Shown here piece by piece: positions 29,314-40,310 of a DNA stretch of 64,000 nt. Both the position numbers and the translations under genes were made by a program. The stretch is from NCBI GenBank assembly GCA_022772085.1, contig JALFBN010000015.1, positions 29,875 to 93,874 of the forward strand, in the 5' to 3' direction. The first letter of the stretch is position 1; each line of letters opens with the position of its first letter. The notes under the pieces were generated by a model that did no database searches, was not told the DNA's origin, and was given only the letters and a program-made list of their open reading frames with translations. The DNA comes from Porphyromonas sp. (GTDB lineage Bacteria; Bacteroidota; Bacteroidia; Bacteroidales; Porphyromonadaceae).

Positions 29314-32300
29314 TTAGAGATCTCGTCCATGGCAGTTCTTAAACTTCTTACCACTACCACAAGGACAAGGGTCATTGCGACCAATCTTGGGATCGGCACG
29401 TACGGGATCGGGCTTCGGGTGCGAAGCCGTACCGGCACCTGCAGCGGCACGACGTTGCGCCTCACGCTGTGCATCAATATCATCCTTGGTCGTCTTGTAA
29501 CGACTCATATCGGTAGGACGCTCGGGCATTGCTTGCTTTACCTCAACTTTTTGTTCAGTATGAACTCCCGCCTCGGGAGGAGGAGCAATCTGTATATGCG
29601 CCCGCATTAGAATAGCCGAGGTCTTACGATTCATCGAGTCAATCATAGACTTGAATAGTTCGTAGCTCTCCAACTTATAGATAAGAAGAGGATCTTTGTT
29701 TTCGTAACTCGCATTCTGTACCGAGTTGCGCAACTCATCCATCTCTCGAAGATGCTCTTTCCAAGATTCGTCCAACGTATAGAGAGAAATACTCTTCTCG
29801 AACTCTTTGATGATGCACTTACCCTCGGTAGCATCCGCTTCTGCCAAATTAACCGCAACATTGTAGACCCTGCGTCCATCGGTAATAGGCACAACAATAC
29901 GCTCATATTGACTGCCATGCTCTTCCAATACTTGGTGGATCACAGGATATGCAATAGAGGCAATTGCATCACAACGACGCTTGAAGGTGGCATAGACTTC
30001 GTCAAAAGTCGTATCTACAAGGGTCTGAACGCGATCACGACGGAACTGATCATCGGAAATACCCGTCTCCACAGCAAGAGTAGAAACCAATTCAGAAACA
30101 AACCCGTCATAGTCTTCGACTTCTTTGTTTTTAGTCACAATGCTCTCCGTAACATCGTAAAGCATATTCAAAACGTCCATGCCAACACGTTCTCCCATCA
30201 ACGCATGACGACGACGAGTATAGATCACCTCACGTTGCGAATTCATCACATCGTCGTACTCCAGGAGGCGTTTACGGATGCCGAAGTTATTCTCTTCGAC
30301 CTTCTTTTGAGCCTTCTCGACAGACTTGGAGAGCATATTATTTTCCAAAACTTCTCCCTCTTTGAATCCCATTCGATCCATGAGAGCCGCAATACGATCA
30401 CTCGCGAAGAGGCGCATCAAGTGGTCTTCTAGAGAGATAAAAAAGACAGAACTACCAGGGTCTCCTTGACGCCCTGAACGACCACGTAACTGCCTATCCA
30501 CACGGCGAGACTCGTGACGCTCAGTACCGATAATAGCCAATCCACCGGCTTCTTTCACCTCAGACGTCAGTTTAATATCCGTACCACGACCGGCCATGTT
30601 GGTAGCAATGGTCACTGTACCCCGACGCCCGGCTTGTGCCACGATGTCAGCCTCTCGCTGATGTAACTTGGCATTAAGCACGTTATGCTCGATCTTGCGA
30701 AGTGAGAGCATACGGCTCAGAAGTTCACTGATCTCCACAGAAGTAGTACCAACAAGTACAGGACGCCCCTTCTCTACGAGAGTTACGATCTCCTCGATCA
30801 CAGCATTATACTTCTCACGAGCGGTCTTGTAAATACGATCGTTCATATCCTGACGAAGGATCGGACGGTTCGTTGGGATCACAACCACATCCAACTTGTA
30901 GATGTCCCACAATTCACCAGCTTCAGTCTCTGCAGTACCGGTCATCCCAGAGAGCTTGTGGTACATACGGAAGTAGTTTTGCAGGGTAATGGTGGCAAAA
31001 GTCTGCGTCGCAGCCTCCACTTTCACCCGTTCCTTAGCCTCAATAGCTTGGTGAAGGCCGTCCGAGTAGCGACGTCCATCCATGATACGCCCCGTCTGCT
31101 CATCGACAATCATCACCTTATTGTCCATCACCACGTACTGATCATCCTTTTCAAACAAGGTATAAGCCTTAAGAAGCTGATTCACAGTATGAACACGTTC
31201 ACTCTTAATCGAGTAATTGGTTATAATGGTATCTCGCTGAGCAGTGCGCTCTTCAGGTTGGGCAATGCTGTCCAGCTGTGCCAACTCTGCTGCAATATCG
31301 GGCAGGACAAAGAAAGTAGGATCTCCCGTACCTGCCGTCAAGAGGTCAATACCTAGATCCGTAAGCTCAATACTATTCATCTTCTCGTCAATGACGAAAT
31401 AGAGCGGATCGGTTACAATGTGCATCTGGCGCATATTGTCCTGCATGTAGAACTCTTCCGTCTTGAGCATCGTAGCTTTTACTCCCGGCTCACTCAGATA
31501 TTTGATTAGTGCTTTGGACTTAGGTAACCCCTTGAAGGTCCGGAAAAGAAGCAGTGCTCCCTCCTCCTGCACCTTTTTGTCCTCACTATGCATTTTTTGC
31601 TTCGCCTCTAGGAGAATTTGGTTACACAACTTGCGTTGTGCCTCTACCACCTTCTCTACATTGGGAAGGAACTCCTCAAAAAGCTGATCCTCGCCCTTGG
31701 GTGTAGGACCTGATATGATCAATGGTGTACGAGCATCGTCAATCAACACAGAGTCCACCTCATCGACAATTGCATAGTTGTGCTTCCTCTGTACCAAATC
31801 GGAGGGAGCCGTTGCCATATTGTCACGAAGGTAATCAAAACCAAACTCGTTATTAGTACCAAAAGTAATGTCGGCATTGTAAGCAGCCCGTCGACCATTG
31901 GAGTTGGGTTTGTGCTTATCAATACAATCGACCGTGATCCCATGGAACATATACAGAGGCCCCATCCATTCGGAGTCACGCTTGGCAAGGTAGTCATTGA
32001 CCGTTACGACATGGACGCCATTACCTGAAAGCGCATTAAGGAAAACGGGCAATGTGGCCACGAGCGTCTTACCTTCTCCCGTTGCCATTTCGGCAATCTT
32101 TCCTTTATGCAATACCACACCACCTATCAGCTGTACATCGTAGTGTACCATATCCCAAGTCATATCATTACCACCGGCTAGCCAGTGATTTTGATAGATT
32201 GCCTTATCCTCTTCGATACGAACAAAGTCGAATTTCGTTGCAAACTCTCGGTCAAGATCCGTTGCCGTAACCACAATCTCTGCATTTTCTGCGAAACGTC

Positions 32301-32655
32301 GTGCTGTATCTTTGACGATCGAAAACGCCTCGGGCAGTATCTCATCAAGTACCTCTTCGGTCTTATCGAGTATTGTGTTTTCGATTTTATCTACTTGATT
32401 CCAGACCTCTTCACGGGCATCAAGATCGAGATCTTCCACTCCCGCTTTAAGTTTTTCGATCTCAGCTCGTTCGGCAGCCGTGTAGTCACGGATCCTCTGT
32501 CTAAGGCTTTGACTTTTGGCACGCAGTTCGTCATCGCTCAGTGCCTGAATGCTAGGATATGTCTCTTTGATTTTCGTAAGATAGGGCTGCACCTCACGAA
32601 GGTCTCGCTGAGACTTATTGCCGAAGAGCTTCGACAGAATATCATTGAATCCCAT
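29314..32655 (-). CDS. secA: Protein translocase ATPase SecA
   Basis: A 1113-residue SecA, longer than E. coli (901) as is usual in Bacteroidetes, with extra segments in and around the nucleotide-binding domains. Motifs include GEGKTLVA (Walker A, about 198-205), [18 protein letters not shown] (about 310), [19 protein letters not shown] and [14 protein letters not shown]. The C-terminal zinc/SecB-type motif [14 protein letters not shown] is present. It drives export of unfolded proteins through SecYEG. The upstream genes on the same strand encode GrpE, DnaJ and envelope proteins. Confidence 0.98.
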   Translation of the reverse strand: MGFNDILSKLFGNKSQRDLREVQPYLTKIKETYPSIQALSDDELRAKSQSLRQRIRDYTAAERAEIEKLKAGVEDLDLDAREEVWNQVDKIENTILDKTEEVLDEILPEAFSIVKDTARRFAENAEIVVTATDLDREFATKFDFVRIEEDKAIYQNHWLAGGNDMTWDMVHYDVQLIGGVVLHKGKIAEMATGEGKTLVATLPVFLNALSGNGVHVVTVNDYLAKRDSEWMGPLYMFHGITVDCIDKHKPNSNGRRAAYNADITFGTNNEFGFDYLRDNMATAPSDLVQRKHNYAIVDEVDSVLIDDARTPLIISGPTPKGEDQLFEEFLPNVEKVVEAQRKLCNQILLEAKQKMHSEDKKVQEEGALLLFRTFKGLPKSKALIKYLSEPGVKATMLKTEEFYMQDNMRQMHIVTDPLYFVIDEKMNSIELTDLGIDLLTAGTGDPTFFVLPDIAAELAQLDSIAQPEERTAQRDTIITNYSIKSERVHTVNQLLKAYTLFEKDDQYVVMDNKVMIVDEQTGRIMDGRRYSDGLHQAIEAKERVKVEAATQTFATITLQNYFRMYHKLSGMTGTAETEAGELWDIYKLDVVVIPTNRPILRQDMNDRIYKTAREKYNAVIEEIVTLVEKGRPVLVGTTSVEISELLSRMLSLRKIEHNVLNAKLHQREADIVAQAGRRGTVTIATNMAGRGTDIKLTSEVKEAGGLAIIGTERHESRRVDRQLRGRSGRQGDPGSSVFFISLEDHLMRLFASDRIAALMDRMGFKEGEVLENNMLSKSVEKAQKKVEENNFGIRKRLLEYDDVMNSQREVIYTRRRHALMGERVGMDVLNMLYDVTESIVTKNKEVEDYDGFVSELVSTLAVETGISDDQFRRDRVQTLVDTTFDEVYATFKRRCDAIASIAYPVIHQVLEEHGSQYERIVVPITDGRRVYNVAVNLAEADATEGKCIIKEFEKSISLYTLDESWKEHLREMDELRNSVQNASYENKDPLLIYKLESYELFKSMIDSMNRKTSAILMRAHIQIAPPPEAGVHTEQKVEVKQAMPERPTDMSRYKTTKDDIDAQREAQRRAAAGAGTASHPKPDPVRADPKIGRNDPCPCGSGKKFKNCHGRDL

Positions 32656-32718
32656 ATGCTAATTATGTATAATCTATTTTCTTTATTTATCAACCTAATC
32701 ACATTTATCACCTGTGGC

Positions 32719-34317
32719 TCAAAGCCATTCCTCCAAAGGGCGTCCCTCCGCTCCCGTCGGAGGTCTGATCCGAAGAATATAAGCTAATGTCGGTATCAAA
32801 GATACCATTTCTATGGGACGCGTAACACGCTGTCCCTCGCCACCGAGTCGTGCAATAAGCAACCAAGAGGGCTGAGAAGCAACGGACATCGGGGACTTGG
32901 TAAAGTTATTTATATTGCTTTCAGAAAACCAACTAGCAGCGCTAAGACGTACTAATACATCCGCCCTATTGGATAGGGGGATAGCTCGCCACATCCTCAA
33001 AGCAGATTCTTCGGATTGGAGTGCTTCGCTCGGAGCAAAGGCATCTGCCACACCATCCATTTCTCTCATGAACGCAGCTGTGCGGAACTGGATCTCATCA
33101 AGCGGAAGAGACTTACGCTCTATTAAGGACCTATTGAGATAAACCACATCGCTTGTGATCCGTTCTACCCAATTGTCCTTGCCGTAAATAGCCGACAAGT
33201 AGAGATTTACAAGAGCCGTTGCTTTAGCAGGAGAGTAAATCGGTCCTTGAGGTGCCACCTTTGTCTTTACATCTCTCTTTTGTGGCGCTTTTGAGACATA
33301 ACTTTGGGGGATGGTTGCAAGCACAACAAGGCATTGCTCCTTGCCATAGACTTGCTCTGCCACTCGTAACAGAGAGGCTATGGCATGATCGGCTCTCAAA
33401 TAAGCATCACAAGACTCAGGACTATAGGGACCATAATCAATACCTCCACGGCTGGGAGCAACCGAATAGGTCACGTTGAGGATGATAGGAGCGTCGTTTT
33501 TCGCTTGGGCTCTCTCACGGAGTAAAGCTGTAGCAAAACGGGTGATCTCGTCATCAACCAAAGGGGAAGTAATATAATCTTGATAGGTCGAAGAGGCGGA
33601 GAAGGTATAGTGGAAATCGGCCTGTACTCCGTGAGGTTGATAGTATTTCAGGGGTGAAGAGGTCACCTTACGAAGTGGAGTCCAGACCTGCTTAACAAGA
33701 GAATTGCATAACGATTGATCTCCGCGATTGATCTCAGTAAAAGATTTTGGAATCTTCGTATAGTACGAAGAAGAAGCCCACATCCCATTGCGCTCGTCGA
33801 TCCAAAAGGCTGCAGAAGCTCCTAAAGAGCTCACGGTAAGAGCCGTTGGGGCTTGAGCTGCAAGGGTATACACCTCCGAACGCCCCGAGGAAACCTCCTC
33901 TAAGACGTCTCCCAACGTATGATAAGAGAGTCGTTCGGGCGAGAAGTTTTTCGAGGTATTGACTCCTCTGTAAGCGGTGCTCCTAAAAAGAGCCTCATAG
34001 TCGGTACCCCAACCGAGTTTGTGCTGTCGAGGATAGGATCCGCTGACAAGGGTGGCCAAAGCGCTTTTAGAGTCAGTTATTGGAAATCCATAATCGGCAT
34101 TGGCATAGAGGATGCCCTCCGAGAGGAGACGCTCCACGCCATCTTTCTGAAAAAGAGGACGATAAGACTCCAACAAACCACTCTCAGCACCATCAAGTTG
34201 AATGCACAGAAGTAATCGAGGTATATCGCGAGCATCTATCGGCTTAGCACTGAGAGCCGAGAGTACTACCAACGAGGTTAGGATTCGATGCCATCCACCC
34301 TTTTTATTCATTGCCAC
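32719..34317 (-). CDS. PafA-like alkaline-phosphatase superfamily protein, catalytic residues lost
   Basis: A 532-residue exported protein (signal peptide at about 10-29) that aligns by eye with PafA-type phosphodiesterase/phosphatases: LLLCIQLDGAESG, then a nucleophile region, TLGDVLEEVSSGRSEVYTLA, AFWIDERNGMWASSSYYT and YGPYSPESCDAYLRADHAIA. The first Asp (42) is kept. The nucleophile region reads TDSKSALATLVSG instead of a T-G-x-G-H-A type loop, the AGH motif is SLG, the D-Y-x-G-H ligand pair is replaced around residues 286-295, and the A-D-H-G ligand motif reads TIPQSY (335-340). It is therefore probably inactive as a phosphatase. It overlaps the preceding DUF4105 gene by 14 bases. Confidence 0.75.
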   Translation of the reverse strand: MAMNKKGGWHRILTSLVVLSALSAKPIDARDIPRLLLCIQLDGAESGLLESYRPLFQKDGVERLLSEGILYANADYGFPITDSKSALATLVSGSYPRQHKLGWGTDYEALFRSTAYRGVNTSKNFSPERLSYHTLGDVLEEVSSGRSEVYTLAAQAPTALTVSSLGASAAFWIDERNGMWASSSYYTKIPKSFTEINRGDQSLCNSLVKQVWTPLRKVTSSPLKYYQPHGVQADFHYTFSASSTYQDYITSPLVDDEITRFATALLRERAQAKNDAPIILNVTYSVAPSRGGIDYGPYSPESCDAYLRADHAIASLLRVAEQVYGKEQCLVVLATIPQSYVSKAPQKRDVKTKVAPQGPIYSPAKATALVNLYLSAIYGKDNWVERITSDVVYLNRSLIERKSLPLDEIQFRTAAFMREMDGVADAFAPSEALQSEESALRMWRAIPLSNRADVLVRLSAASWFSESNINNFTKSPMSVASQPSWLLIARLGGEGQRVTRPIEMVSLIPTLAYILRIRPPTGAEGRPLEEWL

Positions 34318-35620
34318 TTCTTTTTAGGTTGCGGGTCACGATCAAACGAAATGATACAATCGAAGTGGCAATTGCCCAAGCAATAGGAGCAAAGTTAGGG
34401 GTCTGCAATCCACCGAAAACGATCAGCAGAATGTAGACCAATTGGAGGCCGATATTCCCCCAATGGTACCAATAGCTCATGCGAGAATAGGGTGCAATAA
34501 ATATGAGGGGTGCACCCAGTAAAAGATGTAGTGGATGCAACGAAAGCAAATTGAGATTGGGATTAGTCAGCGGATGTAGGGAAAAGAAGGAGAGATAAAA
34601 GAGCAATGCCCCCGCCAGTCCCAAAATGGCAAAATAAATCCCGTAGAGGATACGCCATACTCGTAGGTGCTTACGATCCAAGCCGCAAACGATTAAAACA
34701 CATAGTAAGAGTAGACTTGCCAAAGAACCCGGATGCAGATAAATAGGTGTGGGAGCACTCAAAGCCGGCTCAGCGGTACGGGTGTAGGTAGCCTCATCAA
34801 GGACTAGTTTTCGTTTGTTTCCTTCTTGATCAATAATATGCGTACAGCGCATAATATCAAGCATATACAAGGGAAGAAATACTTGATCCCGTGCCCCAAC
34901 TTTTTGATCGGCAGGCATCCCTAAAGCAAGATCCGTCCCCAACTTCAACCACGCCCATCGCAAGCTACAACGATCAAGCATAGCACGCCGAGAGACCTGT
35001 GGATAGGTGCCGTCTTCATCCGGGTACTGCAATCGTCCGTTAATAGACTGTTCTATGATCGCAATGGGACGTGTAGCGCAATTATCATACACGACATTAT
35101 AGCGATAATAGGCATTCTCAGGCAGACAGTTTTCGATCAACAACTCTTCCATCTTGGTCGCCTCCTGTGGTGTTAGATTGAGTACTAACTCATACACCTC
35201 ACACCCTTGTTGCGTATAACTATACACATAGTCTGAAGTGTATTGAGCCGCAACCCGATAGTCATCAGCTCTTCCACTGATGAAGTTAGCGACAAAGTGC
35301 GGAGCTTGATCGTCAAAGACGCCATAATTGTAGACCCGATCAGCTAATCCAATGCCCCCTTGCACCCGTATGGCTGCATGTCCATAGAGAGTGTAAACCG
35401 CCTCATCCCGAGGGGGAACAATCAGCAAACTGATAATGGGAGAGGGGAGCGAATCGAGGGCAACCTGAGACGAAGAGGTGGAGGGGCGCTCCTCTTCCTC
35501 GAACTCATAGACCTCAACCGCCTCAAGAGGCATAGCGACAGAGAGAATAAAAACGAGGAGTCCAATAAAAAGACGCCACGAATACCCAATCCCATATCGC
35601 ACTCTTAGCATATACTTCAT
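34304..35620 (-). CDS. DUF4105 (Lnb-like) membrane protein, possible lipoprotein N-acyltransferase
   Basis: A 438-residue protein with a signal/membrane anchor (about 14-34), a periplasmic DUF4105 domain (about 55-260) and at least four C-terminal membrane segments (about 300-430). His81 in YTLYGHAAIRV and Cys181 in YNVVYDNCATRP are the conserved pair of the family. DUF4105 is the periplasmic domain of Lnb, described as the lipoprotein N-acyltransferase of Bacteroides; equivalence here is inferred from family and layout. It lies 27 bases after dnaJ and overlaps a pseudophosphatase gene. Lipoproteins are abundant in this genome segment, fitting such a role. Confidence 0.75.
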   Translation of the reverse strand: MKYMLRVRYGIGYSWRLFIGLLVFILSVAMPLEAVEVYEFEEEERPSTSSSQVALDSLPSPIISLLIVPPRDEAVYTLYGHAAIRVQGGIGLADRVYNYGVFDDQAPHFVANFISGRADDYRVAAQYTSDYVYSYTQQGCEVYELVLNLTPQEATKMEELLIENCLPENAYYRYNVVYDNCATRPIAIIEQSINGRLQYPDEDGTYPQVSRRAMLDRCSLRWAWLKLGTDLALGMPADQKVGARDQVFLPLYMLDIMRCTHIIDQEGNKRKLVLDEATYTRTAEPALSAPTPIYLHPGSLASLLLLCVLIVCGLDRKHLRVWRILYGIYFAILGLAGALLFYLSFFSLHPLTNPNLNLLSLHPLHLLLGAPLIFIAPYSRMSYWYHWGNIGLQLVYILLIVFGGLQTPNFAPIAWAIATSIVSFRLIVTRNLKRSGNE

Positions 35621-35647
35621 CGGGGGTCAAAAGTAACTGAATCTCTG

Positions 35648-36805
35648 CTAACGAGCAAGCATCTCTCGATATTTCTTGTCGATCGCTTCCCGATCATCGG
35701 GTGTAGGCATAAACTTTGCAGACATCGCCATTTCATCGACTAATTTATTTTCGGCAGCACCTAAATCTGAGGGGATAAAGACGTTTACGTTAATCAGCAA
35801 ATCGCCCTGTCCATAACTGCGTACACCGGGCAATCCCTTATTCTTAAGTCGTAAGATTTTACCCGGTTGCGTCCCGGGTTCGATATTGACGCGGGCCACG
35901 CCATCAATGGTGGGCACTTCGATCTTGCCACCTTGGATCGCTGTATGAATTGGTATCAGCAAATTATAAATAAGATCATTGCCATTGCGGATTAGATTGG
36001 GGTCTTCGATCTCCGAAAAAAGTACAATCAGATCACCATTGACACCTCCATTGGGAGCCGCATTGCCCCTACCTTGTAGGGTCATCTGCATTCCTTCACC
36101 AACTCCGGCAGGCACATCGAACGTTACAAGCTCTTCACCGTTTTCGATCCCCTGCCCATGGCAATGCGGACATGGCTTAGTGATCACCTGGCCTGTTCCT
36201 TGGCAATTTTGACAAGTTGTCTGCGACTGCATCTGTCCAAAGGGCGTGCGAATGATACGCGAGGTCTTACCCGTACCATGACATACGGAGCAGGTCGATT
36301 TGCCATCAGCCTCCATAGTACCTTTGCCGTGACAATGGCTACAAGCAACTTTCTTTTTGACTTTGATCTTCTTGGTCACTCCTTTGGCAATATCACGCAG
36401 CGAAAGGCGGATATTAACACGCATATCAGAGCCCTGAGGTACGCTAGGTCCATCGTTTGAGAAGCCACTGAATCCGCCAAAACCGCCGAATCCCCCACCG
36501 AAGATATCGCCAAAATGACTGAATATATCCTCCATAGACATACCACCTGCGGCGTATCCACCACCTCCCGCAGCTCCGTCTACACCGGCGTGACCGAAGC
36601 GATCGTAGCGTGCACGTTTATCGGCATCACTAAGAACATCATAAGCCTCTGCTGCCTCTTTGAATTTCTCCTCGGCAACCTTATCACCCGGATTTTTGTC
36701 GGGGTGATACTTGATAGCCATTTTACGGTACGCCTTTTTGAGTTCGTCATCGGAGGCATTTTTTGCCACGCCGAGGACTTCGTAATAATCTCTTTTTTCT
36801 GCCAT
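35648..36805 (-). CDS. dnaJ: Chaperone protein DnaJ
   Basis: A 385-residue type I DnaJ. It has the J domain with HPD at about 34-36, a Gly/Phe-rich linker, four CxxCxGxG zinc motifs ([32 protein letters not shown]) and the C-terminal substrate-binding domain. The frame extends to an ATG at 36823, but that would place the purine-rich GAGGAG site inside the gene; the ATG at 36805 ([12 protein letters not shown]) follows this ribosome-binding site at a good distance. It follows grpE after 27 bases. DnaK is not in the window. Confidence 0.97.
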   Translation of the reverse strand: MAEKRDYYEVLGVAKNASDDELKKAYRKMAIKYHPDKNPGDKVAEEKFKEAAEAYDVLSDADKRARYDRFGHAGVDGAAGGGGYAAGGMSMEDIFSHFGDIFGGGFGGFGGFSGFSNDGPSVPQGSDMRVNIRLSLRDIAKGVTKKIKVKKKVACSHCHGKGTMEADGKSTCSVCHGTGKTSRIIRTPFGQMQSQTTCQNCQGTGQVITKPCPHCHGQGIENGEELVTFDVPAGVGEGMQMTLQGRGNAAPNGGVNGDLIVLFSEIEDPNLIRNGNDLIYNLLIPIHTAIQGGKIEVPTIDGVARVNIEPGTQPGKILRLKNKGLPGVRSYGQGDLLINVNVFIPSDLGAAENKLVDEMAMSAKFMPTPDDREAIDKKYREMLAR

Positions 36806-36832
36806 AATCTCCTCTATCTTCAAGCGTAATCG

Positions 36833-37414
36833 TTACTCACCTACTACTACATCAGCAAAGCGGATCACTTTGCCATTGAGGGTATATCCCTTCTTGGTAC
36901 AATCAAGTACCATGCCCTTTTTGTCTTCGTCGGGGGCAGGGACCATGGCGATGGCTTGTTGGCGTTCATCATCAAAGGGTTTGTCCAACGTCTCGATCTC
37001 CTCTACCCCATGACGATGGAGGTATTCGAAAAACTTATTACAGATCAACTCCACACCCTCACGCAAGGCCGCCACGTCACTTGCCTCACGAATATTCTTC
37101 AATGCCAACTCCATATCATCGACAACGGGTAGAAGCTCTGTGAGAACACGCTCCCCTCCATTTTGGATCAGATCAGCCTTCTCCTTCATTGTACGTCTTC
37201 TGAAATTATCAAACTCGGCAGCAAGACGAACGTATTTATCGTTCTGAGCCTCCAAGTCGGCCTTCAAACGTTCGACTTCGTCTTGCTCCTCAGCCTTGGG
37301 GATATCGGATGCGCCCTCCTCCTTTTTGGGTGATTCGGGAGTAGCATTGCACTCTTTCTTCAATTCGTCTGTATTATTGTCACCGTGATTCATATCTTCA
37401 CTCCTCTTTTTCAT
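36833..37414 (-). CDS. grpE: Nucleotide exchange factor GrpE
   Basis: A 193-residue GrpE. An acidic, variable N-terminus and coiled coil (about 45-90, KADLEAQNDKYVRLAAEFDN) are followed by the conserved RRRTMKEKADLI and the C-terminal beta domain with GYTLNGKVIRFADVVV. It releases ADP from DnaK. It is the first gene of the grpE-dnaJ-lnb-like-pseudophosphatase-secA run. Confidence 0.96.
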   Translation of the reverse strand: MKKRSEDMNHGDNNTDELKKECNATPESPKKEEGASDIPKAEEQDEVERLKADLEAQNDKYVRLAAEFDNFRRRTMKEKADLIQNGGERVLTELLPVVDDMELALKNIREASDVAALREGVELICNKFFEYLHRHGVEEIETLDKPFDDERQQAIAMVPAPDEDKKGMVLDCTKKGYTLNGKVIRFADVVVGE

Positions 37415-37565
37415 AACGCTTTACTTCGATTTCTTTTTTTGCACTCTAGCCTCTTACACCCTGTTTATTAGGGATAATAACGGCTTTTTCATTGCTTTAT
37501 CAGAACTAAATACAAAAACCAAGCCACAAAACGGATCAGCCCATATTGTCCGAAACATACGGGTG

Positions 37566-37573
37566 CAAAGGTA
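37566..37573 (-). promoter_or_regulatory. Candidate -7 box of grpE
   Basis: It reads TACCTTTG on the minus strand. The -33 element is not clear. The predicted leader is about 145 bases. Confidence 0.5.
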
Positions 37574-37635
37574 ACGCTTTTGGCATACCTAGCGGACACC
37601 ATCAACACCTGCTATCGAGAGGGATCTCCATCTGA

Positions 37636-37677
37636 GAAAAAAAACGCTGCCCTATAGTTCACAAAGTCCAGGGCAGC
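37636..37677 (-). terminator. Minus-strand terminator without an obvious gene
   Basis: GCTGCCC pairs with GGGCAGC; on the minus strand it is followed by G and eight T. No minus-strand gene lies immediately to its right. Confidence 0.5.
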
Positions 37678-37683
37678 AGTCTC

Positions 37684-37720
37684 AAAAGTGTAGCCCTCTA
37701 GTTTTTTATCTCTTGGGCAG
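37684..37720. repeat. T-rich intergenic repeat, copy B
   Basis: AAAAGTGTAGCCCT (37684-37697) is the exact reverse complement of 23942-23955, and TTTTTTATCTCTTG (37702-37715) is identical to 23952-23965. GGGCAG follows. Confidence 0.5.
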
Positions 37721-37820
37721 TGTTCAAAAACCAAAGACTTTGAGCTCAATCCAGCTACTTGCTTCTTTATTTGTCACATATCCCTCTCGGAGATTCATTC
37801 CACTATACACAAATAAGAGG

Positions 37821-37828
37821 TATCTTTG
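37821..37828 (+). promoter_or_regulatory. Candidate -7 box of nfo
   Basis: TATCTTTG matches the Bacteroidetes -7 consensus. No clear -33 element is seen. Confidence 0.4.
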
Positions 37829-37954
37829 CAGCAGGGATAGTGTATTGTACGAATCCTCAGGAGAGGAGCCCCACGTCCGCCTACCCCGCTCTAGAGAATT
37901 CCGTCAAAACAGATGGGCGTAGAGTACACATAAAAAGATCCAAACCCCTTTCGT

Positions 37955-38809
37955 ATGAAAGAAAACAACAAATACATTGGAGCACACGTCAGTGCCTCGG
38001 GAGGAGTAGAAAATGCCGTTATCAACGCACACGCTATTGGTGCTCGTGCCTTTGCGCTTTTTACACGCAATCAACGCCAATGGAAGTCTGCCCCCTTAGC
38101 CACAAAAAGCATCACTCGATTTCGGGAGCTTGTGGAGGAATACAACTTCCATCCCGACTACATACTCCCCCACGACAGTTACCTGATCAATATGGGTAAT
38201 CCCGATCAAGAGATGCGCCAAAAGAGCGTGGATGCCTTTCTCGACGAGATGACCCGTTGTGAACAACTCGGGCTGAAACTGCTGAACTTTCACCCCGGGA
38301 GCCACCTCAATGCCATTGACGAAGAGGGCTGCCTCCGACTCATTGCCGACGGGGTCAACCAGGTTCTGGAACGCACCCAAGGGGTCAAAGCCGTACTGGA
38401 AAACACTGCAGGACAGGGTACGAACCTCGGCTTCAAGTTCGAGCATTTGGCCTACATCATCGATCGTATTGAGGACAAAAGTCGCATCGGTGTCTGCATC
38501 GACACTGCCCACACCCTAGCTGCAGGGTATGAAATCCGTACCGAAGAGGGATACAACACCATGTGGCAGGAATTTGACCGCATCATAGGCTACTCCTACC
38601 TATCAGGTATACACCTCAATGATTCAAAGAAAGAACTAGGGACCCGTGTGGATCGCCACGATAGTCTGGGCAAGGGTACGATGGGGATGAATCTTTTCCA
38701 TCTGGTCATGAACGATCCCCATCTAGACAATATCCCCATCATCCTAGAGACACCGGATGAATCTCTTTGGGCAGAAGAGATCGCACTGCTCTACTCCTTT
38801 ATCCGCTAA
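37955..38809 (+). CDS. nfo: Endonuclease IV (AP endonuclease)
   Basis: A 284-residue TIM-barrel AP endonuclease that cuts DNA at abasic sites in base-excision repair. Recognised by [16 protein letters not shown] at the N-terminus, [10 protein letters not shown] (about 109), [12 protein letters not shown] (about 149), [14 protein letters not shown] (about 178) and [20 protein letters not shown] (about 219), which supply the three-zinc ligands. Length is normal. The lipoprotein gene at 38830 follows after 20 bases. Confidence 0.97.
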   Translation: MKENNKYIGAHVSASGGVENAVINAHAIGARAFALFTRNQRQWKSAPLATKSITRFRELVEEYNFHPDYILPHDSYLINMGNPDQEMRQKSVDAFLDEMTRCEQLGLKLLNFHPGSHLNAIDEEGCLRLIADGVNQVLERTQGVKAVLENTAGQGTNLGFKFEHLAYIIDRIEDKSRIGVCIDTAHTLAAGYEIRTEEGYNTMWQEFDRIIGYSYLSGIHLNDSKKELGTRVDRHDSLGKGTMGMNLFHLVMNDPHLDNIPIILETPDESLWAEEIALLYSFIR

Positions 38810-38829
38810 CCCAAATCTTGAAAAAGCAT

Positions 38830-40236
38830 ATGCGTACACTTCGTCATAAAGCCCTACTACTGGCATTCTCGCTACTCTATGTACTATCGGCTTGCCACTC
38901 CAACAAACCACAGAATCTACTTCAAACGATCCCCCAAGAGGTCGATTACATGGGATACATCGACCTCAATCGCATGGACGACCTGCTCAGCGAAGAGACC
39001 CTTCGATACCACCTCTCACCAAAAGAAATGGAGCACCTTGCCAAACTCCGTACACACATGGTTGGGAAAGGCGCAATCGTGTATGGAGACTCCGCGACTC
39101 AATACATCACGCTCTTTGTCAAAAATGCCAAGAGACTCAAAGAAGACCTTGCCCAACTGACGGACTCCATCAGCTCGGACAATGGATTTGAGTTTGTCTT
39201 GTTGGATAGTTGGAACTTGGCATTCAACGAAAATCAATTGTGGCTTAGTCAGCAAAACTTCTTCACACCGCTCTTTGAGCAAAGCCAATACTTGAGCAAA
39301 AGCGAAGGTTTATCGGCACAAAACATCAAAGGGATCAAACAGCTATTCGATGGAGACTTTGGGCTATACTTCAACCCGAAGCGACACCTGGAGGGAGCTT
39401 CGTGGACGAGAGCCCTAAGTCACGAACTACAACAAAATCTGCGCAATACACGCTTTATAGCCAACGCCTCCATCAAAGAAAAAGAGATCCAAATCGCGTA
39501 CAAACTGATTGGCGAAGATGGAGAACCCATCGAAGACAAGCAGGACTTAACCGAAAAAGTAGATAAAGATATCCTCAAGTACATCCCCGACAACTGCGAC
39601 CTTGTACTCCTACTCGGCATGGACGGTAAGGAGGTAAGCTCGCTTCTGGAGCAGACCAACCAAGATGCACAGACTCCCGATCGCAAGTTGCTACTTGGGA
39701 CCCTTGACGGCACGGTGGCCTTCGCAGCGAGCCTCAATCGACAGAGCTATTACACCACTGAAGAGTGGTCCATCGTGGCACAAACAAAAAAAGGAAAAGA
39801 AAAAGAGGCGGTAACCCTAGCCCTCAAACTACTGGATGTACAACCTCAAAGCACCAAGCGTCTTGGGGAGGACTTTATTGTGAATAGTAATCGTTACGGC
39901 GACTTTTACGTTGGCTACCGCAAGGGTATCCTATTTGCAGCCTCTCGCCCAATCAATAAATTCACACCCTCATTTCAAGAGCACCCCGTCTCCCGAGCCA
40001 TCCAAAAGGGGGTGGGAAATCTGCTCATCAATGTATCGCCTAAAAGCACGGTAAGTCAATATGCTCGAGAGGTACTCAACTATCCCTTTGAGGGTTACGT
40101 AGCCTTACGAGCCCAAAGTATGGGAGAGGGAAAAGTGGTAATTCACAACGATTTGGAAACCGAAGTCAATATGCTCCAAGGAATACTCAAAGCCTTGCGC
40201 CCCATACCCACGACCGAGGTCAATCCCGAGATGTGA
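38830..40236 (+). CDS. Lipoprotein of unknown function, DUF4836-like
   Basis: A 468-residue predicted lipoprotein. The ATG at 38830 starts a signal sequence ending in a lipobox (LLYVLSAC), so the longer frame opening at 38767 inside nfo is rejected. The mature part begins with a statement-like repeat of the DUF4836 type (IPQEVDYMGYIDLNRMDDLL), seen in Bacteroidetes lipoproteins of unknown role; this assignment is tentative. No enzyme motif is visible. It is 74 bases upstream of tamB, so an envelope function is possible. Confidence 0.7.
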   Translation: MRTLRHKALLLAFSLLYVLSACHSNKPQNLLQTIPQEVDYMGYIDLNRMDDLLSEETLRYHLSPKEMEHLAKLRTHMVGKGAIVYGDSATQYITLFVKNAKRLKEDLAQLTDSISSDNGFEFVLLDSWNLAFNENQLWLSQQNFFTPLFEQSQYLSKSEGLSAQNIKGIKQLFDGDFGLYFNPKRHLEGASWTRALSHELQQNLRNTRFIANASIKEKEIQIAYKLIGEDGEPIEDKQDLTEKVDKDILKYIPDNCDLVLLLGMDGKEVSSLLEQTNQDAQTPDRKLLLGTLDGTVAFAASLNRQSYYTTEEWSIVAQTKKGKEKEAVTLALKLLDVQPQSTKRLGEDFIVNSNRYGDFYVGYRKGILFAASRPINKFTPSFQEHPVSRAIQKGVGNLLINVSPKSTVSQYAREVLNYPFEGYVALRAQSMGEGKVVIHNDLETEVNMLQGILKALRPIPTTEVNPEM

Positions 40237-40310
40237 TTGCCTTATAGGTCCGAGACAATTCGCCTTTTTATAGTACATTCGCTCCCTCAAAATGGTCTGA
40301 CTAAACGACG

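Larger units (their letters stand above)
37415..37954. other. 540-base gap between divergent grpE and nfo
   Basis: No gene is visible. It holds a minus-strand -7 box (TACCTTTG, 37566-37573) suited to grpE, a plus-strand -7 box (TATCTTTG, 37821-37828) suited to nfo, a hairpin with a minus-strand T-run (37636-37677) and a T-rich repeat (37684-37720). Confidence 0.6.

Noticed and set aside
29752..30432. A 226-codon plus-strand frame
   Set aside because: It is antisense to secA and has no family features.
32719..34317. Assignment as the type IX secretion regulator PorX
   Set aside because: PorX has a response-regulator domain and is cytoplasmic; this protein has a signal peptide and no receiver domain.
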